A DNA stretch of 64,000 bases from Bosea sp. 124 (GTDB lineage: Bacteria; Pseudomonadota; Alphaproteobacteria; Rhizobiales; Beijerinckiaceae). Position 1 is the first letter of the stretch; the number at the start of each line of letters is the position of its first letter. The DNA lies in the NCBI RefSeq assembly GCF_003046175.1, contig NZ_PZZM01000001.1, positions 3,427,001 through 3,491,000 on the forward strand, given 5' to 3'. The position numbers were made by a program, and so were the translations under genes. Of the stretch, positions 8,700 to 16,202 are shown piece by piece. The notes under the pieces were generated by a model, which worked only from the letters and a program-made list of their open reading frames with translations, searched no databases and was not told where the DNA came from.

Positions 8700-9605
8700 T
8701 TGCTCGATCGTTATTATTTATATAAGGTCTGCGATTTCATCGTAACGTCCGAATTCGAGCTATCCGAACTGAGCCCGATTTCGGAGTTTCCCGCGGGCCT
8801 CTCGGAGGTTCGCATCATGCGTGCTGAAATCGCGAAGACCTTGCCCGATGCGACACGATTCGGGTGGATCGAAGCCAATCGGACCTCTTGCCTCTTCAAG
8901 ATCAACGATACTGCGCGGTTGAGGGTGATCGAGGGACGCCGGATCGAGATTGAGCCGGGGCAACTGAGCCCACGGGAGATTGGTGCGTATATCATCGGCT
9001 GCGGCCTGCCGATATTAGCGCATATGCGCCGCTACGTGCCTCTCCACATCGGCATGGCTTCGACGCCATATGGCGTCGTCATGTTCACTGGGCCATCCGG
9101 TGCCGGCAAATCGACAGCGGTCGCTGCCTTGTCGCGGCGTTTGGGATGGCAACTCCTTTGCGATGATATCTGCATCATCACGCCCGCCGCCCAGCCTCCA
9201 ACTGCCTATTGCGACGTCAACAAGATCAAGTTGTGGAGCAGCGCGGTCGAAGAACTGGGTTACGACGCAGCTGTCCTGGAATCGGATCTTATCCGTCCCC
9301 AGAAGTTTCACCTCGCAGTCGCGCCGGGATCGTCCGTTGATGTCTCCGAGGTGAGGGCGGTGTTCAAACTGAGCTGGGCCAATGAGGCGGCCTTGTGTCC
9401 GATCTCGCGCCCATTGATTTTCGAAACGCTCATGAACAGCGTCCATGCGCCTTTTCTGGTGCCTGTCTTGGGCGAGTTGGATGTCATCCGGACACTGCTA
9501 TCGAGCATCGCCAGCAGCGCGAAGGGGTTTCAGCTGCAGCGCGACAAATCGGCAGGGTCCATCGCTACACAGATCGATCTCGTCCAGGCGGCCCTTACGC
9601 AATAA
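8700..9605 (+). CDS. HprK-like lasso precursor kinase
   Basis: 301 residues from a TTG at 8700, preferred because GAAGAGG stands 5 bases upstream; an ATG at 8493 would lie deep inside B2. Walker A GPSGAGKST is at 131-139 and the Asp pair LCDDICII at 153-160, matching the HPr-kinase/phosphorylase-like P-loop kinases found in some lasso clusters (paeninodin type), where the enzyme phosphorylates the C-terminal Ser of the precursor. It shares a transcript with B2. No PTS genes are in view, so carbon-catabolite HprK is unlikely. The local precursor does not end in Ser (see findings). Confidence 0.8.
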   Translation: MLDRYYLYKVCDFIVTSEFELSELSPISEFPAGLSEVRIMRAEIAKTLPDATRFGWIEANRTSCLFKINDTARLRVIEGRRIEIEPGQLSPREIGAYIIGCGLPILAHMRRYVPLHIGMASTPYGVVMFTGPSGAGKSTAVAALSRRLGWQLLCDDICIITPAAQPPTAYCDVNKIKLWSSAVEELGYDAAVLESDLIRPQKFHLAVAPGSSVDVSEVRAVFKLSWANEAALCPISRPLIFETLMNSVHAPFLVPVLGELDVIRTLLSSIASSAKGFQLQRDKSAGSIATQIDLVQAALTQ

Positions 9606-9632
9606 AAAAACGGCCGCCATTGCTGGCGGCCG
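9604..9632 (-). terminator. Rho-independent terminator of the lasso precursor transcript
   Basis: An 8-bp perfect GC stem (cggccgcc at 9611-9618 with ggcggccg at 9625-9632) has a 6-base loop and, on the minus strand, is followed at once by seven U. It begins 21 bases after the precursor stop. The kinase gene on the opposite strand ends at its foot, so the hairpin also separates the two converging transcripts. Confidence 0.85.
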
Positions 9633-9653
9633 CTTAAACTCCAAGCAGCCAAA

Positions 9654-9833
9654 TCAGAGCGTCTGTGCGCCCGGAATGCTGCCTACGCCGGGGTCGGAAA
9701 GCGTCGTACCATTCTGCTGCAGAACCTGCTCAAACACGTTAGTAACCGCGCCACCCAACGTCGCGTCAATCGTCAGCTGATCGAGAGCGGGAGGAGTCCA
9801 CGCCTTCTTCGCCGACACATTCAGGTCAGACAT
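9654..9833 (-). CDS. Lasso peptide precursor (A)
   Basis: 59 residues from the ATG at 9833 (TGGAG 6 bases upstream; in-frame ATG 9836 and GTG 9845 precede it). The leader carries the RRE-recognition motif [YW]-x2-P-x-L as W12-T-P-P15-A-L17 after two Lys. Thr25 at position -2 marks the cleavage site, giving a core G27-L59. The ring is GGAVTNVFE, closing Gly1 to Glu9, the only Glu of the core. The 24-residue tail runs from Q36, with no aromatic or basic residue, ending GAQTL. A terminator lies just downstream and a promoter-like pair upstream. The function of the mature peptide is unknown. Confidence 0.82.
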   Translation of the reverse strand: MSDLNVSAKKAWTPPALDQLTIDATLGGAVTNVFEQVLQQNGTTLSDPGVGSIPGAQTL

Positions 9834-9870
9834 CATATTCTCCACTAAAAATACCTTGCCGCTATCTTTA

Positions 9871-9899
9871 ACACTATTTTAGCTATGACGAAGAGTCAA
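9871..9899 (-). promoter_or_regulatory. Candidate promoter of the lasso precursor gene
   Basis: On the minus strand TTGACT (9899-9894) and TAGTGT (9876-9871) are 17 bases apart, a reasonable sigma-70 arrangement about 40 bases before the precursor ATG. The 275-base gap after B1 is AT-rich compared with its surroundings. A separate promoter for A would let the precursor be made in excess of the enzymes. The -10 is weak. Confidence 0.4.
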
Positions 9900-10108
9900 G
9901 GTCGTTGGTTCCGCGGGGAGTGGCCAAAAACCAGAAGTTTGCATTACAGATAACAAAATAACCCCGCGACATAAGTTCAAATAAATCGGGCATGTTTTAG
10001 AATTACAACCCGATGACTTGTTTGGATGGACTGAGGAAATTTTCTGTGGTCTTCCGTCCGGGGGCAGTCTTCATAAAATCGCGACTGACTGCCTCTTGCA
10101 GAGCGCCA

Positions 10109-10393
10109 TCATATTACCCGCGCCACCACCAGATCCGCATCAGCCATTTTCGCCAGAAAATCTTGGACCTGATCGCGGCAGGTCTCGAAGTCGATGTCGT
10201 ACATGGCCATCAGGCGCTCGTGCAGCGCTGCCGCAGAGATCGGTTGAGCCAGCATGGCCCAGATATCCGCACCAACCGGCCCGGTCGCGTAATATTTCCC
10301 GACGCGGTCGTCGAAGATCACGAGATCGTCTCCGACGCGGCTGCCCTGCAGTTCGCGCCGCTGATAAACCTTGTCTGACGGCAGGATCGTCAT
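10109..10393 (-). CDS. Lasso leader-binding protein B1 (PqqD-like RRE)
   Basis: 94 residues from the ATG at 10393 (AAGAAGAG upstream; the longer frame extends into the exporter gene region and is not needed). It matches the PqqD-like RiPP recognition element: N-terminal strands (VGDDLVIFDDRVGKYYATGPVGADIWAML) followed by three helices (ALHERLMAMYDIDFETCRDQVQDFLAKMADADLV). B1 binds the W-x2-P motif of the precursor leader and delivers it to B2. It lies between the exporter (88 bases upstream) and the precursor gene on the same strand. Confidence 0.85.
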   Translation of the reverse strand: MTILPSDKVYQRRELQGSRVGDDLVIFDDRVGKYYATGPVGADIWAMLAQPISAAALHERLMAMYDIDFETCRDQVQDFLAKMADADLVVARVI

Positions 10394-10481
10394 CTGGAAC
10401 TCTTCTTTTTTGACGTTTGTAGGGGAGATGGCTTCGGCCAGGTGACTTTGAATTGCGGCGGGTCGGCAATTGAGGCGTGGC

Positions 10482-12308
10482 TCATCGATAATGCTTCGCC
10501 TGCTGGTTGAACAGCCTCGCATAGGCGCCGTCCCGTGCGAGCAGCTCGTCATGGGTTCCGTGCTCCTCGATGCGTCCTTCGGTGAGAACATAGGTGTAGT
10601 CTGCCTGGCGCACGGTCGAAAGTCTGTGGCTGATGATCAGGGCGCCGCGACCGTCGAGGCGCTCGCGGAAGTTCTCGAACAGGGCGGATTCCGAGGCCGG
10701 ATCTACCGCACTCGTCGGCTCGTCCATGATTATGAAGGGGGCACGTGGATAGAAGGCGCGCGCCAGCGCCACCCGCTGCCATTGCCCGAGGCTGAGATCC
10801 TGGCCCTCGTTGAAGAGCTTGGTCAGCTGGGTATCATAGCCCTTGGGCAGCTTCTGGATGAAGGGGTCGGCGCCGGCGCGAAGGCCCGCTGCGCGTACCG
10901 CGTCCGAGTCGGCCGGCAGCGAGACGTCGCCGAAACGGATGTTCTCGCCGACCGTGTCCGGATAGGCGGCGAAATCCTGGAAGATGACGCTAAACAAGGC
11001 ACGGTAGCGCGTTGGTTCGAACGCCCGGATCTCGCGCCCATCCAGCGTAATCCGCCCCTCCGTCGGATCATAGAGCCGCGTAAGCAGCTTGATCAGCGTC
11101 GTCTTGCCGGAGCCGTTCTCGCCGACCAACGCAACGATCTGCCCAGGCTTCAGCGTCAAATCGACCTTGTCGATCGCCGGCTGTGCGGCGCCGTCATAAC
11201 GGAACGAGACTGCTTCGAGCCGGAGCCCGGATTGTGGCTGGGCCGGCGGCTCGCCGTGGCCCTGTGAGAGGATGCTCGGCTTGGATTCGAGAAAGTCGAA
11301 AAGCCGCCCGAGATAGAGATGGTCATCGACCAGTCGCGACAGGCTTGAGACGGCCTCGTTGCCGCTGCCCTCGGCGCGTCGCAGTAGCAGGACGAACAGG
11401 ACGACCTGGCCGACCGTCAACGCGCCGGAGAACGCGAGCGAGATCAGATAGCCGGCAGCGGCGATGAAGATCAGCGCGCCGCCGAAAGCCACGCCCATCT
11501 CGGCAAAAAGCCTGCGCCGCTCCAGCGCGAGATGCTCGTCCCGGATCTGGCGGCGAAGTCCGTTATAGATACGGCTGAAGTGCTCGCCGAGGCGATTGAG
11601 CCGCAGTTCCTTGGCATGGATGTTCGAGGTCAGCATCCAGTCGAGATAGCCGGCACGGCGCTCGAGCTGCGCCCGTTTCATCCGCCAGTTGAACATCTGC
11701 CGCGTCATTCGCAGCCGCGCTACCAGCGCGATCCCGACCATGAGGAGCAAAGCCGGCAAAAGCCGCCATTCGATTGCCGCCAGCATGACCAACACCGCGC
11801 CAAGCAGGATGATCCCCTTGACGAGCGTCAGGACATTGCCGACCACTTGGGCCGGCCTTTGGGCCCCCGCCTCGCGTGCCTTCTGCAGCGAGTCGAAATA
11901 GCGGGGGCTTTCGTAAAAGCTGAAATCGACCTCGATCGCTTGCTTGTGGATTTTTCGGTCGATGAGGTCGCTGACCAGCATGCCCTGACGGATACGCAGA
12001 TAATTCGCCAAAGCCGTTGCCACGACCGAGAGCAGGGCGGTGGCGCCGGCAAGCGCGAGCGCCAGGAACACCGCGTCATGTTGGGCCTTGCCCGAGAGGC
12101 TCGCGCCGATGGCATCGACCAGCAGTTTGATCGTGTAGAGCGCGCCGATCGACAACGCCGTCTCCAGGATCGTCGCTGCGATGATGGCGAGCGCGAGGCC
12201 ACGTCCTACTTCCGACAGAACGGCCCAAATCCTGGCCCAGAGCGTCCAATCGGTCAGGATCCTGCGCCTGCCGCTGATCAGGCTCAGGATGCAAGCGCGC
12301 CGGCTCAT
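10482..12308 (-). CDS. ABC exporter of the lasso locus (D protein)
   Basis: 608 residues, a half-transporter with an N-terminal ABC membrane domain (about six helices between residues 35 and 310) fused to an ATPase domain: Walker A GENGSGKTT 396-404, signature LSLGQ 505-509 (Leu replaces the usual Gly), Walker B FIIMDEP 525-531. Such dimeric exporters pump the mature lasso peptide out and give self-protection. The start overlaps the nucleotidyltransferase stop as ATGA, so the two are coupled. It could in principle export a glycan, but its place before B1 and A favours the peptide. Confidence 0.85.
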   Translation of the reverse strand: MSRRACILSLISGRRRILTDWTLWARIWAVLSEVGRGLALAIIAATILETALSIGALYTIKLLVDAIGASLSGKAQHDAVFLALALAGATALLSVVATALANYLRIRQGMLVSDLIDRKIHKQAIEVDFSFYESPRYFDSLQKAREAGAQRPAQVVGNVLTLVKGIILLGAVLVMLAAIEWRLLPALLLMVGIALVARLRMTRQMFNWRMKRAQLERRAGYLDWMLTSNIHAKELRLNRLGEHFSRIYNGLRRQIRDEHLALERRRLFAEMGVAFGGALIFIAAAGYLISLAFSGALTVGQVVLFVLLLRRAEGSGNEAVSSLSRLVDDHLYLGRLFDFLESKPSILSQGHGEPPAQPQSGLRLEAVSFRYDGAAQPAIDKVDLTLKPGQIVALVGENGSGKTTLIKLLTRLYDPTEGRITLDGREIRAFEPTRYRALFSVIFQDFAAYPDTVGENIRFGDVSLPADSDAVRAAGLRAGADPFIQKLPKGYDTQLTKLFNEGQDLSLGQWQRVALARAFYPRAPFIIMDEPTSAVDPASESALFENFRERLDGRGALIISHRLSTVRQADYTYVLTEGRIEEHGTHDELLARDGAYARLFNQQAKHYR

Positions 12309-13531
12309 CGGCCGCTGACCCGCTTCAACATATTGAGCGAGAGTGCCTTAGCGTTCTCCAGGACATAGAGGAATTCGAAGGCGCGGCTGCGGCGATTCTC
12401 GAAATACTGCGTCACATTGGGTTCAAGCCGGCGCAGCGCGGAGCCGGCCCAGAAGCCGTGCTTGCGGCCGGTGTCGACCTGCCAGGTCGCCTCGAAGTCG
12501 AATAGAAACATGTCCTTCCAGCGATCGAATTCATAGGCCGAGTCGCCCGGCAGGCCGCGCAGGCAGGCGTCCAGAAAAACCGCGCCATGGCTGCGCCCTT
12601 CCAGCGCGCCTTGCCAGTTCTCCGGCTGTTGCGCCAGTTCGGCAAACGCCAGGGTCGCTTCGACAGTGGCGGAAATGCCGATCCTGCGCGCCAGCGCGAG
12701 GGTTTCCTCACGCTCGAAGCTGGGATGGCTCATGATCGCGTGCAGGTCGGCGACCCAATGCAGCTTCGACCAGAAATGCCGCGAGTGATGATAGGCGATA
12801 TAATTGAAAAGCCAGGGCGTCGCCATGACCGACAAGGTATTGCGCCCGAGCCTGGTCTGGCAGGTGTCGGCGAGAACATCCTCCACCGGGAACACCGGCG
12901 TCATCTTTTCGATATGTCGATGCAGCTCGAACAGATGGCCCTCGGCATCGAGCATCGAGATCACATCCGCATGGCGAACCATGAAGTCGATATCCTGGTC
13001 GTTGTCCGTGAAGCGAGGCTGCGGCTCGTACCCGGCGATGAAGCGAAGGCCATGATCGAAGGCGCGGCGGGCTACGCGGGTAAAATCATCCGGCAGCACC
13101 AGAACATCGATATCGCGACATTGCCGGGCTCCGACATCGCGATAATAGCGTGCGGCCAGGGCCGGGCCCTTGATATAGGCGTGCCGGGCCGTTGTCGGGA
13201 GGATGCAGGCTTCGTGAAAGGACTGCAGGGCGCCATGCCATTTCAGGTTGGACATGGTCGTGCGCAGCGCGAGCCCGCGCATCGCGGCCATCAGCTCCGG
13301 CTGGCCGGCGGATAAGCCGAGTGCGGCGAGATGCCGGTAGGCGAAAGGCAGACTGAAATTGTGATGCGCGAGAACCGCGAATTCCCGCCAGTCATCGACC
13401 TTCCGAAGCAAGTCGCGTGCGCGTGCACCCGCCTCGGGAGTGAGGACATCGCGCGCCAGCAGCACGAGCAGCTGCGCCGTGGCATCCTGCCTTGGGGGAG
13501 CACATATCACAGTCGAATCTCTGGCAGTCAT
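12305..13531 (-). CDS. NTP_transf_5-type nucleotidyltransferase, lasso-associated
   Basis: 408 residues. The core is a minimal-nucleotidyltransferase domain: KGPALAARYYRDVGAR (from 121) followed by the metal-binding pair D140-I-D142 in CRDIDVLVLPDD, then a helical C-terminal half rich in Trp/Phe (HSRHFWSKLHWVADLHAI). Members of this uncharacterised family recur in lasso clusters that also have a kinase, where they are thought to act on the peptide after phosphorylation; the reaction here is unknown. It is coupled to the exporter by an ATGA overlap and follows the EPS glycosyltransferase by 53 bases on the same strand. Confidence 0.75.
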   Translation of the reverse strand: MTARDSTVICAPPRQDATAQLLVLLARDVLTPEAGARARDLLRKVDDWREFAVLAHHNFSLPFAYRHLAALGLSAGQPELMAAMRGLALRTTMSNLKWHGALQSFHEACILPTTARHAYIKGPALAARYYRDVGARQCRDIDVLVLPDDFTRVARRAFDHGLRFIAGYEPQPRFTDNDQDIDFMVRHADVISMLDAEGHLFELHRHIEKMTPVFPVEDVLADTCQTRLGRNTLSVMATPWLFNYIAYHHSRHFWSKLHWVADLHAIMSHPSFEREETLALARRIGISATVEATLAFAELAQQPENWQGALEGRSHGAVFLDACLRGLPGDSAYEFDRWKDMFLFDFEATWQVDTGRKHGFWAGSALRRLEPNVTQYFENRRSRAFEFLYVLENAKALSLNMLKRVSGR

Positions 13532-13584
13532 CGGCCCTCACGAGATCCTGGCGGGAACTCCGAGGAAGGCGGGTCGCGCTCCAC

Positions 13585-14424
13585 TCACAGTTTGATCAGC
13601 AGTCGGATCGAATTGAAGTACCAAATCTTATAAAATGCGTATTGAAAACCAGCGTGACCGTCCAAAATGCCTCTTTTTATGATGTATTGGTAAATTCCAT
13701 AGGCGAATGGGTACCACCATTTCGGCAGGTTGCGGTATTTCGTTCTCTGACGCTGCGTTAGATGGGCCCAGCCTTCCTCTCCGGCCGCGACGAGAAGTCG
13801 GTAGCGATGCGCTTCCCATTTGGCGTAGTCGCGATGGCGATCAATGAATTTCAGAATGCCGCGATCGTCATTGTGCTCGATCGGAGCAGTGATCTCGCCA
13901 ACGGAGCCGACGAGCACGGGATGCTCGTGGATCTCCATGTCGAGCGAACTCCAGGAGGCTTCCTCGATCCGTTCATAGAAGCCGCTTCCGATCTTGAAAA
14001 GGGCGAGCTTGCGCTGCGGAATACCGTGGCGCAGACGCTGGCCGAGAAAGTGGTTGGTGTAGTTCAGCCAGAAGCCGACATGGCTGGTATCTGCGAGCGT
14101 GCTGCGCAGCGCATCGCAGAATTCCGGCGTGACGAATTCGTCGGCGTCGAGAAACAGCACCCAGGGGTGGGAGAGGCGCTCGTTCATCAGCACCCAGTTG
14201 CGCTTCTTGGGAAAGCCGCCATTCCAGACGAAATCGATGACACGGGCGCCGGCCTCGCGCGCGATGACCTGCGTCCGATCGGTGCTGCCTGAATCGATCA
14301 CGATCACCTCTGCGAAGGCGGTGAGTGCCGCCAGGCAGCGCGGCAGATTGCTTTCCTCATTGCGGACCGGGATGACAACCGTAACCGGGAGGCGCGCCGC
14401 GGGCATTGCGTCTGAACTCATCAT
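13585..14424 (-). CDS. GT2 glycosyltransferase
   Basis: 279 residues, GT-A fold: VTVVIPVRNEESNLPRCLAAL at 14-34, ribose-binding VIDSGSTDRT, the KKRNW segment and the DxD-type FLDADEFV. The pattern resembles WaaE/KdtX-like and EPS GT2 enzymes. The C-terminal part is Tyr/Trp-rich and ends with a membrane-adhering stretch. Its start overlaps the acetyltransferase stop by four bases. It is the last plain EPS gene before the lasso genes on this strand. Donor sugar not deducible. Confidence 0.88.
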   Translation of the reverse strand: MMSSDAMPAARLPVTVVIPVRNEESNLPRCLAALTAFAEVIVIDSGSTDRTQVIAREAGARVIDFVWNGGFPKKRNWVLMNERLSHPWVLFLDADEFVTPEFCDALRSTLADTSHVGFWLNYTNHFLGQRLRHGIPQRKLALFKIGSGFYERIEEASWSSLDMEIHEHPVLVGSVGEITAPIEHNDDRGILKFIDRHRDYAKWEAHRYRLLVAAGEEGWAHLTQRQRTKYRNLPKWWYPFAYGIYQYIIKRGILDGHAGFQYAFYKIWYFNSIRLLIKL

Positions 14425-14999
14425 CGACTTCCGGTCACGCGGGCGGGGTTGCCAATGACGATCGCTCCGGGTGCCACATCCCTCATTACGACGGCGCGGG
14501 CTCCCGCGACCGCCCGATCGCCGATCGTCACGCCGGGACCGATGAAGGCATCGGCGCAGATCCAGGCCTCGTCTCCGATGCGGATCGGCGGCTTCAGCAG
14601 GGTCATGCTCTGGTTCCGAAAATCATGGCTGCCCGCGCAGAGATGGGCGTTCTGCGAGATCGTGGCGCGCTTGCCGATTGTGATCGGGCCGAGGGCGTAC
14701 AGGATGGCGCGTTCGCCGACGGCGCTGTCATCGCCGATGTCGAGGGTCCAGGGAATCGCGATACGGACATCAGGATGGATATGGACCCGCTGGCCGATGC
14801 GCGCGCCGAAACGGCGCAGCACATAGCGGCGCCAGCCCCAGAGCGGACGGGGCGTCCACGCGAAGAGCGGGCCGCGGAGCAACTCCCACAGCGCGCGGGC
14901 AAGCAGCTGCTTGCGCGACCATTTGATGGCCCGGCGATTGGCGTCGATATCGAGTTGCGCTTCGGCCGCGACAGGGGCCGGATGCCGGGGCTCGCTCAT
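14421..14999 (-). CDS. WcaF-like hexapeptide-repeat acetyltransferase
   Basis: 192 residues with left-handed beta-helix hexapeptide repeats from about residue 70 (VHIHPDVRIAIPWTLDIG, then SAVGERAILYALG, ITIGKRATISQNAHLCAGSHD) and the conserved closing PGAIVIGNPAR. The N-terminal WSRKQLLARALWELL...RPLWGWRRYVLRRFGARIG block is the hallmark of the colanic acid WcaF acetyltransferase group. It is expected to move acetyl from acetyl-CoA to an EPS sugar in the cytoplasm. It follows the upstream glycosyltransferase by 3 bases. Confidence 0.88.
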   Translation of the reverse strand: MSEPRHPAPVAAEAQLDIDANRRAIKWSRKQLLARALWELLRGPLFAWTPRPLWGWRRYVLRRFGARIGQRVHIHPDVRIAIPWTLDIGDDSAVGERAILYALGPITIGKRATISQNAHLCAGSHDFRNQSMTLLKPPIRIGDEAWICADAFIGPGVTIGDRAVAGARAVVMRDVAPGAIVIGNPARVTGSR

Positions 15000-15002
15000 G
15001 GC

Positions 15003-16202
15003 TCAGGCCAGTTCGACGGTCGACGGCGGGGGGCCGCCCGCGAAGCACCAGCGATAGATTTCGGCCATGTCGCGGCCGATCCTGTCCCAGCCGAAGTCCC
15101 GTGCCATCCAGGCGCGTCCACGGGCGCCCATGGCCTGTCGTGTCGACTGATCAAGCGTCGTCGCCTCGATCAGTGTTTTGGCGAGCGGCTCGACGCCGTG
15201 ATCGACCCACCAGCCACAATCTTCGGCCTTGAGGCCGGACCAGGGCGCTCCCTTGGTCGAAATCACAGGAACTTCGCAGGCCAGGGCCTCGGCAACGCTG
15301 ATGCCGAAATTCTCATTCAGGGTCGGTAGCACGAACAGCGCGGCCGACCCGTAGAGCTGCCATTTCGCGTCGCCATAAACTGGGCCGGACAAGGTAACGC
15401 GCCGAGCGCCGAGTTGTGCGGCGAGCGCCAGGAGTTCGGTGTCGTGGTTGAGCTCGGCTGGCCCGACAAGAGCCAGCGACCAATTCGGCAGCTGGTCCTG
15501 AACGCTGGCCCACGCGCGGATCAGCCGGTCCAGCCCCTTTTTCGGATGAATCCGCCCCAGCGAAAGGATGGTCCGATCCTGGCCAGCGACGATACCGCCG
15601 CCTTGCCGATAGGCCGAGGGATGCGGCAGATCGATCCCGTTGGGGATGATTGCAACCGGGTTGCGCAGGCCAGCTGCCCGGATTTCCTCATATTCGGACC
15701 GCGCCGTGGCATGGATGACATCGGCCGCGGCAAGAGCCCCGCGTTGCCACAGATGCCAGATCGGCCGTTTCTTCCAGGCCGAGATGCGCAACGCCTCTGC
15801 ACCGAGCATACCGCGCGGAGAGTGGACCAAACGGCAGCGAGCCTGAGGTTTTCTGCGGGCCCATGCTGGATAGCGATTGGGCATGAGCCAGAGACCATGT
15901 GTGTGGAGAATACAGGGGGCGACAGCTTCCACCGAAATCGCCTGCCGCAGTGCGGGAGACCAGCCGATCTGATTCAGAAAGGGCCATGTCGACCGGTGGT
16001 GACGCTCGGGCGCGTCAGCCTGCTCGAGGTCTCCCCCTGAGACCCCGCCTTCCAGACACATCAGCCGGACGGAAGGCGACCAGGGCCGAAGCGCCGCGGC
16101 GAGCCGCGGAACGCTATAGGCCGGTCCGCCGGCTTCCGGCGATAGAGAGGCGATGATCTGGAGGCTGCCGGGGGCCTGCAGCATCGGATCGGTTTGAGCC
16201 AT
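15003..16202 (-). CDS. GT4 glycosyltransferase
   Basis: 399 residues from the ATG at 16202, which overlaps the polymerase stop as TGATG; upstream in-frame codons lie inside the polymerase gene in another frame and were not used. GT-B fold: N-terminal SLSPEAGGPAYSVPRLAAAL, C-terminal ILSLGRIHPKKGLDRLIRAW and the nucleotide-binding LNENFGISVAEALACEVPVISTKGAPWSGL. This is a retaining GT4 enzyme of the EPS run; donor unknown. Confidence 0.9.
   Translation of the reverse strand: MAQTDPMLQAPGSLQIIASLSPEAGGPAYSVPRLAAALRPWSPSVRLMCLEGGVSGGDLEQADAPERHHRSTWPFLNQIGWSPALRQAISVEAVAPCILHTHGLWLMPNRYPAWARRKPQARCRLVHSPRGMLGAEALRISAWKKRPIWHLWQRGALAAADVIHATARSEYEEIRAAGLRNPVAIIPNGIDLPHPSAYRQGGGIVAGQDRTILSLGRIHPKKGLDRLIRAWASVQDQLPNWSLALVGPAELNHDTELLALAAQLGARRVTLSGPVYGDAKWQLYGSAALFVLPTLNENFGISVAEALACEVPVISTKGAPWSGLKAEDCGWWVDHGVEPLAKTLIEATTLDQSTRQAMGARGRAWMARDFGWDRIGRDMAEIYRWCFAGGPPPSTVELA

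Noticed and set aside
8700..9605. HPr kinase/phosphorylase of carbon regulation
   Set aside because: No ptsH or ptsI-type genes near; the gene is the immediate neighbour of B2 and faces the lasso precursor.
10482..12308. ABC protein as an EPS flippase of the MsbA kind
   Set aside because: It is coupled to the NTase and followed by B1 and A, and a separate Wzm/Wzt pair already exists for glycan export.
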